A program made the position numbers and the translations under genes. Shown one piece after another: positions 50,015 to 58,178 of a DNA stretch of 64,000 nucleotides (positions are counted from its first letter, which is position 1; every line of letters starts with the position of its first letter). The notes under the pieces are model-generated. The model was not told where the DNA came from, made no database searches, and saw only the letters and a program-made list of their open reading frames with translations. Source of the DNA: Alcanivorax sp. (GTDB lineage Bacteria; Pseudomonadota; Gammaproteobacteria; Pseudomonadales; Alcanivoracaceae); the NCBI GenBank assembly GCA_013823245.1, contig PNLU01000002.1:18199-82198 (forward strand), given 5' to 3'.

Positions 50015-52027
50015 TTGGATAACCTGAACCCCCGACAACGTGAAGCGGTGGCCCACACCCAGGGCCCGTTGCTGGTGCTGGCCGGCGCCGGGTCGGGCAA
50101 GACCAGTGTGATCACCCAGAAGATTGCCTGGCTGATCCGGCACCATCAGATTGGTGCCCGGCATATCGCAGCGGTGACCTTCACCAACAAGGCCGCGCGG
50201 GAAATGAAGGAGCGGGTGGCCGCGCTGGTATCCCGGGCCGAAACCCGGGGGCTGATCGTCTCCACCTTCCATAACCTGGGCCTGCGCATCATCAAGCAGG
50301 AGCAGGCTGCCAGCGGGCTGCGCCGGGGCTTTTCCATTCTCGACCAGACCGACAGCCGCGAACTGCTCAAGGAACTGCTGCACCGCGGCGACAGCGAACG
50401 TGACATCCAGGCGGCCGAAGCGATCCACTCGCGCATTTCCAGCTGGAAGAATGATCTGGTGATGCCTGAAGAGGCCGTCAGCCGGGCCGAGGATGACGAC
50501 ATGCTGCGGGCCGCCATCGCCTATGGTGAATACAACCGCATGCTGCGTGCCTGTAACGCCGTGGATTTCGATGATCTGATCATGCTGCCGGTGGTGCTGT
50601 TCCGCGAGCAGCCACGCATTCTGGAAAAATGGCGCAACCGCATTCGTTACATGCTGGTGGACGAGTACCAGGACACCAATGGCGCCCAGTACGAGCTGGT
50701 GCGTATGCTGGTGGAGCCGGAGGGTCGTTTTACCGTGGTGGGCGATGACGACCAGTCGATCTATGCCTGGCGTGGTGCCAAACCGGAAAACCTGGCGCAG
50801 TTGCAGACCGACTGGCCCAATCTGGAAGTGGTCAAACTGGAGCAGAATTACCGCTCCACCGGACGCATCCTCAAGGCCGCCAACGCCGTCATCAGCAACA
50901 ACCCCCATGTGTTCGAAAAAACCCTGTGGTCGGATTATGGCTACGGCGATCCGATCCGCGTGGTGGCCATGCGTGACGAAGATGCGGAGACCGACTGGAT
51001 CGCCTCAGACCTGTTTCACCAGCGTTTGCAGCGCGGGCTGAAATGGAAAGACTTTGCGATTCTGTATCGCGGCAACTTCCAGTCACGGCTGATCGAGACC
51101 AAGCTGCAATCGCTGCAGATTCCCTACAAGGTATCCGGCGGCAAGAGCTTCTTTGCGCGTTCTGAAATCAAGGACCTGATGTGCTATCTGCGCCTGCTGG
51201 TCAATCCGGACGATGACAACGCCTTCCTGCGTATCATCAATACGCCGCGCCGGGAAATCGGCCCGGCCACCCTGGAAAAGCTCGCCGGCTGGGCGGCCCA
51301 GCGCAACCAGGGTCTGTACCACGTGTGCGACGATCTGGGTGTCGGTGAGCTGATGGCGCCCAAAGCGGCCGAGCGGCTGCGCGAATTCAAGCAATGGCTG
51401 GATCGCAAGCGCGAGTTCTGTTTCCGCGACAACAGCGTGCAGGCCGTGCGCGAACTGATTACCGACATGGATTACGAAAGCTGGCTGCACCAGCAGAGCG
51501 CCAGCCCGCGGGTGGCTGAAAAGCGCATCGAGAATGTCTGGAGCCTGGTGGCCAGCATACAGCGCATGCTGGAGGAGGACGACGACGAGCCCACCGACCT
51601 GGAAACGGTGATCGCGAAGCTGGTACTGATCGACATGCTGGAGCAGCAGGACGAAGAGGACGACAGCGACAAGGTGCAATTGATGACGCTGCACGCCGCC
51701 AAGGGCCTGGAATATCCGCACGTCTATGTGATGGGCGTCGAGGAAGAACTGCTGCCGCATCGCACCAGCATCGAGGAAGACACCATCGTCGAGGAACGGC
51801 GCCTGATGTATGTGGGCATTACCCGGGCCAAGCGCAACCTGACCCTCAGCTATGCGATGAGCCGCAAACAGTTCGGGGAGAAGGTGGATACCACGCCGAG
51901 CCGCTTTCTGGAGGAGCTGCCGCAGGACGACCTGGAGTTTATCGGCGAGGGCTTCAAAACAGATGAAAGCCGCGCCGACGAGGTGGCAGAAGCCAGCCTC
52001 GCCGGATTACGGGCTCTGCTTGGCTGA
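50015..52027 (+). CDS. rep: ATP-dependent DNA helicase Rep
   Basis: NPRQREAVAHTQGPLLVLAGAGSGKTSVITQKIAWLI, VDEYQDTNGAQYELVRML, VGDDDQSIYAWRGAKPENL, HAAKGLEYPHVYVMGVEEELLPHR; TTG start. Confidence 0.93.
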   Translation: MDNLNPRQREAVAHTQGPLLVLAGAGSGKTSVITQKIAWLIRHHQIGARHIAAVTFTNKAAREMKERVAALVSRAETRGLIVSTFHNLGLRIIKQEQAASGLRRGFSILDQTDSRELLKELLHRGDSERDIQAAEAIHSRISSWKNDLVMPEEAVSRAEDDDMLRAAIAYGEYNRMLRACNAVDFDDLIMLPVVLFREQPRILEKWRNRIRYMLVDEYQDTNGAQYELVRMLVEPEGRFTVVGDDDQSIYAWRGAKPENLAQLQTDWPNLEVVKLEQNYRSTGRILKAANAVISNNPHVFEKTLWSDYGYGDPIRVVAMRDEDAETDWIASDLFHQRLQRGLKWKDFAILYRGNFQSRLIETKLQSLQIPYKVSGGKSFFARSEIKDLMCYLRLLVNPDDDNAFLRIINTPRREIGPATLEKLAGWAAQRNQGLYHVCDDLGVGELMAPKAAERLREFKQWLDRKREFCFRDNSVQAVRELITDMDYESWLHQQSASPRVAEKRIENVWSLVASIQRMLEEDDDEPTDLETVIAKLVLIDMLEQQDEEDDSDKVQLMTLHAAKGLEYPHVYVMGVEEELLPHRTSIEEDTIVEERRLMYVGITRAKRNLTLSYAMSRKQFGEKVDTTPSRFLEELPQDDLEFIGEGFKTDESRADEVAEASLAGLRALLG

Positions 52028-52029
52028 CC

Positions 52030-52233
52030 TTATTCGGTGGGCTCTTCCAGGGGTGGCGGCGTGTCCGCTGGCTCCACCACCGGGGGCGGCTCCTGTCGCA
52101 CACCGCCTTCCAGCACCGGCTCGACCTGGGGCTGTGGTGGCTCGGGCTCACCACAGGCGGCCAGCCCGAACACCGCCGCCAGCACCAGAGCGGGCCCGAG
52201 GCGGCGCAGCAGTACCAACTTAGCGGCTGGCAT
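52030..52233 (-). CDS. Small proline-rich putative lipoprotein
   Basis: MPAAKLVLLRRLGPALVLAAVFGLAACGEPEPPQPQVEPVLEGG: lipobox LAAC then Pro/Glu-rich tail. Confidence 0.65.
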   Translation of the reverse strand: MPAAKLVLLRRLGPALVLAAVFGLAACGEPEPPQPQVEPVLEGGVRQEPPPVVEPADTPPPLEEPTE

Positions 52234-52687
52234 CAACAAGGTATTCCACGGCTGCACGCACTTCTTCTTCCGAGCAATCCATGCACATCCCCATGGCCGG
52301 CATGGCGCCAAAGCCGTCGATGGTGTGCTGGGTCAGGGTGTCCATGCCTTTCCCGATGCGCGGCGCCCAGCCCGCCACGTCACCTTTCACCGGCGCGCCC
52401 GCTGCGCCACTGTTGTGGCATGCTGCACAGGCCGCACCATAGACCTGCTCGCCCGAACGCGGCTCTGCGGAGGCCGTCTCGGTGGCTGCAGCAGCAGGGC
52501 CGCATTCTTCGCCTTCGATGCAGACCGTACCCACCGGACGCAGACGCTCGGCAATGGCGCGCTCGCTGAACACGGAACGATCGCCGAGACCGTGCGGGGA
52601 GATTTCCTTGGTGGAGCGGGCGCCATGGGTGACCCCGGCCAGCAGGGTGGCCAGTACGGCAAGGCTGATGACTGCAATCTTGTTCAC
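52220..52687 (-). CDS. c-type cytochrome (cytochrome c5-like)
   Basis: Signal-like N-terminus, heme motif CAACH, GAPVKGDVAGWAPRIGKGMDTLTQHTIDGFGAMPAMGMCMDCSEEEVRAAVEYLV; GTG start with GAGGT upstream. Confidence 0.88.
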   Translation of the reverse strand: MNKIAVISLAVLATLLAGVTHGARSTKEISPHGLGDRSVFSERAIAERLRPVGTVCIEGEECGPAAAATETASAEPRSGEQVYGAACAACHNSGAAGAPVKGDVAGWAPRIGKGMDTLTQHTIDGFGAMPAMGMCMDCSEEEVRAAVEYLVDASR

Positions 52688-52770
52688 GATGATACCTCGT
52701 CTCGGCATTGGGAGCGGCGGGCCGCGATTATACCCATTCAAACGCTCGGGTTAAATGGCGTATCGCTCCC

Positions 52771-55371
52771 TTACTCTACCTCGGTGCGCGGCAAACAGAG
52801 CGTGAACCGGCTGCCCTCGCCCGGCTGGCTCTGCACCTGGATGTCACCGCCATGGCGCTCCGCCACCACCTTGACGAAGCGCAGGCCCAGCCCGGACCCG
52901 TGGGTGCGGGCGCCGCCGGCATTACGGGCGCGGCTGAAACGCTTGAACAGGTGCGGCAGGAAGTCCGGCTCGATCCCCACCCCCTGGTCGCGCACTTCAC
53001 AGCGCACCTGGCCCTGATCACAGTACAGCCGCACGTCCACGGCGCTGCCGGGGTCGCTGTACTTGATCGCATTGGTCAGCAGGTTGAGCACGGCGCGCTC
53101 CAGCAACTCATGGTTGCCGCACACCCAGACCTCATCCTCGGGCAGGTAATCGAAACGCAGGCGAATCTCTTTCTGCTGGGCCTGGTGCACCACCTGCTCG
53201 GTGGCGCTCTCCACCACCGGCAGCATGTCCACGGTGCCCAGTTCCATCTCTTCCGAGGACTCGGCACGGGCCAGTTGCAGGAACTGCTCGGCAATATTCA
53301 GGCTGCGCCGGGCGTAATACTGGGTCTGTGCCAGGATGTCGCTCAGCGCGTCATCATCGGCATACTGCTGGCGATAACGCTCCGACAGCGCCAGCAGCGA
53401 AATCATCGGGCTGCGCAGGTCGTGGGACAGGAAATCCAGCATCTCGGAGCGCGCCCGCATGGCCTGCTTGACCTCGGAGATATCCTTGAGCGTCATGATC
53501 AGCACCTCGCCGGGCTGATGCCCGGCGCGGATACGCAGCACATCCAGATACAGCTCATGGCCGCGACGGCTGCGGCATTCGGTTTGCGCCCGACCGCTGG
53601 CCACTGCCTCGTCCAGCAGGCGCTGCCAGCCACCCGAGTCGTCAGGCAGCGTCAGTTCACGGCCCAGTTGCAGCAAGCTGATATCGTCCATTTCGCGGCT
53701 GGGCAGCGCCAGCCACTCGGACGCCTGGGCATTGACGAACAGCAGACAGCCACAGGCATCGCTGATCACCACGCCGTCGCGCAGCTGGGCCAGGCTTGCC
53801 TCGAAGAAGCGCGTCAGCGCCTGCTGACGCAGGTCCTGGGCACGCACCCGCTCGATGTGACTTTCCACCACATCGTAGTACTGCTCCATGTCCTCGGGCA
53901 TGACTTCGGCACGCGACAACATGGCCCGCAGCCATTGCTCCCGCGCGGGCGTGGGCTCCGACTCGTTCCAGACTACCGCCAGTTCATAGCGTTGCCCTTC
54001 ACTGATCAGCTCGTAAAAACGCGCCCGCTCACTCTGCCAGGCATGCCGGGATACCGGCGCACCGCCCTGCTCCACCGCGCCGCCCGGTCGCCGCGTCAGG
54101 CGCCACGCCGTCACCGGCAGCACCTGCTCCATCCATTGCAGGAAGCGCGGCAACCCCGCAGGCGCCAGCAGACGCCGGTTAAGATCGTCGTGGGCCGACA
54201 GGCGGCGCAGGGCCGCACGCATGTAGCCCAGTGAATATTCCAGGCGTCGCCAGGTCCAGAGTGGATAGGCCAGCACGGCACCCAGCAGCGCCGGGCCCAC
54301 CGGGAACCAGACCTCGAACCAGAGCAGCAACACAAAGCTGAAGGAAAGAATGCCGCCCAGGATCCCCAGCACCAGCGGAATCGACCAGCGCGGCGCCACA
54401 AAAGGCAGCGTCATCGGCGCGATCAGCGCCAGCAGCAACGTCAGCCCCCAAACCCAGCCTCCCGGCATGGGGCGGATCAGGGCATCGTGGCGCAGGGCTG
54501 TGAAGACGCTGGCATTCATCTCCACCCCCGGCATCAGCCCGGCACGGCCCGCCAGCGGGGTGGGCAGCAGGTCGCCCAGGCCCTGGGCTGTGGCGCCCAG
54601 GAAAACAATACGCCCCTCCAGCAGGGCCGGATCCAGCTGGCCGTCCAGTACGTCGGCTGCCGAATAGCGCGGTACCGTATCGCGCACCCGCGAGAACGGC
54701 ACCAGCCGGAAGTATTGTTGCACCTTGCCCAGATCATCGACCAACTGACCACTGTCCGCCGGGAACCGCGTCACCGCGCGATTTTCCAGCGACTCCAGCA
54801 ATACCAGAGACAGATGCGGCCACCAGGGCTGACCCAGGCCGCTGCGCATATAGAGACCGCGCACCACCCCGTCACTGTCCAGCTCCACATCGACATGCCC
54901 CATGCCTGCGGCCGCCTGGGCAAAGGGCGTGTGCGGCATGACTTCCATGATGTTGCCGCCGCTGTCACTCACATGCACCGGCAGGAACACCCGCCCGTGG
55001 CTGGCAATGGCCTCCACCAGCGCGGCGTCGGAATCCGGCCGCACGCGGTCCGGTTCGGCAAAGATCAGATCCAGCACCACAGCCCGGGCGCCATATACCT
55101 CAAGCTGGGACACCAGCCGGGCGTGGACACTGCGGTCCCAGGGCCAGCGCCCCACCTGCTGCAGGCTCTGCTCATCAATCGCGACAATGGCCAGGTCGCC
55201 CATGTCCTCCTGCGGCAGCAGCGGCAGCATGCGATCGTAGATATGCCGGCTCAGCGACATGAGTGCACCGGTCTGCAACAGCACCGTACAGAGCGCAGCA
55301 ATCACCAGCAGCACCGCTACATGCTCGATGTAGTAGCGACGGTTCTCGCTGCGCGCAGATCGACGGCTCAT
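52771..55371 (-). CDS. CHASE2 domain-containing sensor histidine kinase
   Basis: N-terminal CHASE2-like region (IYDRMLPLLPQEDMGDLAIVAIDEQSLQQVGRWPWDRSVHARLV), TM block, PAS-like region, FLSHDLRSPMISLLAL H-box, ATPase motifs. Confidence 0.9.
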   Translation of the reverse strand: MSRRSARSENRRYYIEHVAVLLVIAALCTVLLQTGALMSLSRHIYDRMLPLLPQEDMGDLAIVAIDEQSLQQVGRWPWDRSVHARLVSQLEVYGARAVVLDLIFAEPDRVRPDSDAALVEAIASHGRVFLPVHVSDSGGNIMEVMPHTPFAQAAAGMGHVDVELDSDGVVRGLYMRSGLGQPWWPHLSLVLLESLENRAVTRFPADSGQLVDDLGKVQQYFRLVPFSRVRDTVPRYSAADVLDGQLDPALLEGRIVFLGATAQGLGDLLPTPLAGRAGLMPGVEMNASVFTALRHDALIRPMPGGWVWGLTLLLALIAPMTLPFVAPRWSIPLVLGILGGILSFSFVLLLWFEVWFPVGPALLGAVLAYPLWTWRRLEYSLGYMRAALRRLSAHDDLNRRLLAPAGLPRFLQWMEQVLPVTAWRLTRRPGGAVEQGGAPVSRHAWQSERARFYELISEGQRYELAVVWNESEPTPAREQWLRAMLSRAEVMPEDMEQYYDVVESHIERVRAQDLRQQALTRFFEASLAQLRDGVVISDACGCLLFVNAQASEWLALPSREMDDISLLQLGRELTLPDDSGGWQRLLDEAVASGRAQTECRSRRGHELYLDVLRIRAGHQPGEVLIMTLKDISEVKQAMRARSEMLDFLSHDLRSPMISLLALSERYRQQYADDDALSDILAQTQYYARRSLNIAEQFLQLARAESSEEMELGTVDMLPVVESATEQVVHQAQQKEIRLRFDYLPEDEVWVCGNHELLERAVLNLLTNAIKYSDPGSAVDVRLYCDQGQVRCEVRDQGVGIEPDFLPHLFKRFSRARNAGGARTHGSGLGLRFVKVVAERHGGDIQVQSQPGEGSRFTLCLPRTEVE

Positions 55372-55503
55372 GGGTGCCCCCGGCCGGATCGGCGAACCAC
55401 TATTGATGCATCAGGCAACGCTGGGTTGAAAACGTGGATCATGCACGGCTCGCGGACAGGGGGCGTGGCAGATACTTTGCCGTATCCGGCAGGCGCGAAG
55501 CAA

Positions 55504-55527
55504 AGGAAAACGGGCCACCAGGGCCCG
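55504..55527 (-). terminator. Terminator-like hairpin between response regulator and histidine kinase genes
   Basis: cgggcc-accag-ggcccg with aaaa on + strand at 55507-55510 (T tract on the minus strand). Confidence 0.45.
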
Positions 55528-55538
55528 CACAGGCCAAC

Positions 55539-56234
55539 TCAGGCGGTGGGTTCGACCGGCTCCAGACGGTAGCCATGCTGGTAGATGGTCTTGATGCGAT
55601 AGCCGCGCTCAGGACGAATCTCCAGGCTGCGGCGAATCCGGCTGATATGCACATCCACCGTTCGCGACTCGATCGCGGACATGATGCCCCAGACCTTCTC
55701 CAGCAGGTGTGCCCGGGACATCAGCTTGCCGATGTTCTGGAACAGGTAGCTGGCCAGTTCGAAATCCTTGTCGGTCAGTTTGGCGGGCTCGCCATCCAGA
55801 GTGATCACCCGGCGGGCCCGGTCGATGCTCCAGGGCCCAACCTCCTGCACGGCCTGCTGCACGACCTCACCCACCCCGGCCCGACGGCCCAGTGCCGTGA
55901 TGCGCGCCAGCAATTCAGCCTGCCGCACCGGCTTGACCATGTAATCGTCCGCGCCCTGGGACAGGGCCCCGACGATGGAGGCCTCATCGTCACGCTGGGT
56001 GGCAAACAGTACCGGTACCGCGTTGCCGCTGGCGCGCAGCTCGCTGAGCACCTCGCGGCCGCTCATGTCCGGCACCTCCCAATCCAGCAACAGCAGGTCG
56101 AACGTCTCCCGGCGCATCTGCACCATGAACTCGCGACCGTTGGTACAGTGCATGCACGAGTGCCCTGCCTCGGCCAACATGTGCTGGACCAGATCTGCCT
56201 GGGCGGTGTCATCTTCAAGGTAGGCAATACGCAC
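55539..56234 (-). CDS. OmpR-family response regulator
   Basis: Receiver domain (MRIAYLEDDTAQADLVQHMLAEAG...DLLLLDWEVPDMSGREVL) and winged-helix domain (LTDKDFELASYLFQNIGKLMSRAHLLEKVWG). Confidence 0.94.
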   Translation of the reverse strand: MRIAYLEDDTAQADLVQHMLAEAGHSCMHCTNGREFMVQMRRETFDLLLLDWEVPDMSGREVLSELRASGNAVPVLFATQRDDEASIVGALSQGADDYMVKPVRQAELLARITALGRRAGVGEVVQQAVQEVGPWSIDRARRVITLDGEPAKLTDKDFELASYLFQNIGKLMSRAHLLEKVWGIMSAIESRTVDVHISRIRRSLEIRPERGYRIKTIYQHGYRLEPVEPTA

Positions 56235-56417
56235 TGCTCATTCCTCCATGCAACGGGGGTGACTCGCGGCAACACCTGATGCGCGCCCCCCGAAAAACTG
56301 GCACCGGCAAATCAGATTCGCTGCTGGTTTTGAATAACCGATAAAGTAGCCAAGATCGCCGAAAAAGTGCTCAAAAGTTTGTAAAAGGCGACGGCAGTAT
56401 AACCGCTCCAGGCCGGA

Positions 56418-57191
56418 TCACGCCGTGAGATAGCCCCCATCCACCTGCATGCAGGTGCCCGTAGTGTAGCTGCTGGCATCGCTGACGAGGTACAGCACCG
56501 CGCCCGCCATTTCCGCCGGATCCGCCACGCGGTTCATCGGCACATGGGTCAGCAGGGATTTGAGAATGGCTTCATTCTGCACCAGCGCGCTGGCGAATTT
56601 CGTGTCGGTAGCTCCCGGCAGCAACGCATTGACGCGAATGCCGGTCTGCCCGCATTCCCGTGCAAACGCCTTGGTCATGGAAATCACAGCGGCCTTGGTG
56701 ATGGAGTAGATCCCCTGCATCGGCCCGGGGATCACGCCGTTGACCGACGCCACGTTGACGATGGCACCGCGCCCCTGATCGCGCATCAGCTTGCCGGCCT
56801 CGACCGACATGAAGAAGTAGCCGCGAATGTTCACATCCACCGTTTTCTGGAAGGCGCCGAGGTCGGTATCGAGAATGTGGCCGAAGTACGGATTGGCGGC
56901 GGCATTGTTCACCAGGATATCCAGCCGCCCGTGGCGCTCGCGAATAGCCGCGAACAGGGCCTGAATCTGCTCCATCTCACCGATATGACAGGCCATGGCC
57001 TCTGCCTGCCCGCCAGCCTCGCGAATCGCGGCCACCACCGCTTCACAGGCCTCGGCCTTGCGCGACGACACAATTACATGGGCCCCGGCACTCGCCAGGG
57101 TGCGGGCAATGGCCTCACCGATGCCCCGGCTGGCGCCGGTCACCAGCGCAATGCGGCCAGTCAGATCAAACAGTTCAGTAGCGGTCTTCAT
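56418..57191 (-). CDS. SDR family oxidoreductase
   Basis: LFDLTGRIALVTGASRGIGEAIARTLASAGAHVIVSSRK; NNAAANPYFG; YSITKAAVISMTKAFARECG. Confidence 0.93.
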   Translation of the reverse strand: MKTATELFDLTGRIALVTGASRGIGEAIARTLASAGAHVIVSSRKAEACEAVVAAIREAGGQAEAMACHIGEMEQIQALFAAIRERHGRLDILVNNAAANPYFGHILDTDLGAFQKTVDVNIRGYFFMSVEAGKLMRDQGRGAIVNVASVNGVIPGPMQGIYSITKAAVISMTKAFARECGQTGIRVNALLPGATDTKFASALVQNEAILKSLLTHVPMNRVADPAEMAGAVLYLVSDASSYTTGTCMQVDGGYLTA

Positions 57192-57307
57192 GAGTCCTTC
57201 TCCTTCTTCTGTGTCGTCGCGCGCTGCTCACCCTAGCCCGCGCGCCCACCCACGGCAAGCCGCCACCGTGGACGTCAGCCCGGCAAGTCATTATCATGGC
57301 CGCCCTC

Positions 57308-57326
57308 GCACCCGTAGCTCAGCTGG
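57308..57326 (+). repeat. 19-nt exact duplicate of the 5' end of tRNA-Arg
   Basis: gcacccgtagctcagctgg at 57308-57326 and at 57485-57503 (177-nt offset). Confidence 0.9.
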
Positions 57327-57342
57327 GCGGAGGCGGACCCGA

Positions 57343-57437
57343 GGAAGCACAGCTTCCGCCGCCGCAGCGCCCCCGCAATGCAGCGCGGGGGCCGGGCCCG
57401 GCGAAGCCGGGGAGTACTGTGCAGCGCAACGCGCTGC
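57343..57437. other. Chain of four perfect short hairpins between the tRNA fragment and the complete tRNA
   Basis: ggaagc-aca-gcttcc (57343-57357); gcccccgc-8nt-gcgggggc (57369-57392); cccggc-gaa-gccggg (57397-57411); gcagcgc-aac-gcgctgc (57421-57437). Confidence 0.8.
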
Positions 57438-57484
57438 CAAAACACTCAGCAGGCACCAGCGCCCGCCGAGTGGAACACCACTAC

Positions 57485-57561
57485 GCACCCGTAGCTCAGC
57501 TGGATAGAGTACTGCCCTCCGAAGGCAGGGGTCACAGGTTCGAATCCTGTCGGGTGCGCCA
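57485..57561 (+). tRNA. tRNA-Arg (anticodon CCG)
   Basis: 77 nt gcacccgtagctcagctggatagagtactgccctccgaaggcaggggtcacaggttcgaatcctgtcgggtgcgcca; stem ctgcc/ggcag, loop ctccgaa, TTCGAAT T-loop, encoded CCA. Confidence 0.96.
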
Positions 57562-57590
57562 TCTTCCCCTGCTTTTCTTCTTGTCACAGC

Positions 57591-57955
57591 ATGTCGACAT
57601 CGCCCGGTCCCGACGCCATCAATCAGATGGGCATCTATCACGAAGCCCTGCCTGAAGCCGGTGTACTGGTAGATGCCTCGGGCCTGCAACCGATCAGCAA
57701 GGGGTTTCCTATGAAGGCAATGAGCGCATGGTGGTAGACGGCCCCTTTGCTGAAACCAAGGAACTGATCGCAGGCTACACCATCATCCAGGTGGCGTCAC
57801 GGGACCAAGCCCTGTACTGGGCGCGGCGCTTCCCGAACCCGCGTGGTGAAGGCGAGGCCTGCGAAATCGAGGTACGGCAGATGTTCGAGCTGGACGACTT
57901 CGAGCAGGGTGAGGGCGTGGAACGCTTTCGCAAGCTCGGCGTGGGCGGTGCCTGA
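57591..57955 (+). pseudogene. YciI/DGPF-type family protein, frameshifted and N-terminally truncated
   Basis: One frame reads INQMGIYHEALPEAGVLVDASGLQPISKG; a second reads RMVVDGPFAETKELIAGYTIIQVASRDQALYWARRFPNPRGEGEACEIEVRQMFELDDF. Frame changes near 57702-57708. Confidence 0.75.
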
Positions 57956-57975
57956 GGCCGCCGCTGCGGTGATCG

Positions 57976-58009
57976 AAAAAAAAGAGGCGGCTCTGAAGGG
58001 GAGCCGCCT
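57976..58009 (-). terminator. Terminator-like hairpin pointing to the minus strand
   Basis: aggcggctc (57985-57993) / gagccgcct (58001-58009) with aaaaaaaa at 57976-57983 on the + strand. Confidence 0.6.
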
Positions 58010-58014
58010 GAGCT

Positions 58015-58041
58015 TGTACGATCAAGACATGTACGATCAAG
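58015..58041. repeat. Two direct copies of tgtacgatcaag
   Basis: Exact 12-mers at 58015-58026 and 58030-58041, followed by hairpin ggcagtc-8nt-gactgcc (58041-58062), upstream of pyk. Confidence 0.85.
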
Positions 58042-58178
58042 GCAGTCAACAAATGGACTGCCTCCAGTATTCCCTCCGGCTGCGGGGGCCCCATGTAAGA
58101 AATGTGTCTTTTTGTGAGCTGCCACGGGGATGCCTTACACTGATACGCATCCGTCCCCTATCTTGCAAGGCAACCCAC

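Noticed and set aside
52708-54234. 508-aa plus-strand ORF opposite the CHASE2 kinase
   Set aside because: Shadow ORF; His/Gln/Arg-rich composition typical of antisense frames, real gene on the other strand.
57294-57689. ORFs on both strands over the tRNA ([24 protein letters not shown] on minus; [25 protein letters not shown] on plus)
   Set aside because: These are familiar translation artefacts of tRNA-Arg genes and their surroundings, not real proteins.
57775-58125. Minus-strand ORF that would use the minus-facing terminator at 57976-58009
   Set aside because: Composition is not protein-like and it overlaps the YciI remnant; the terminator may serve a noncoding transcript instead.
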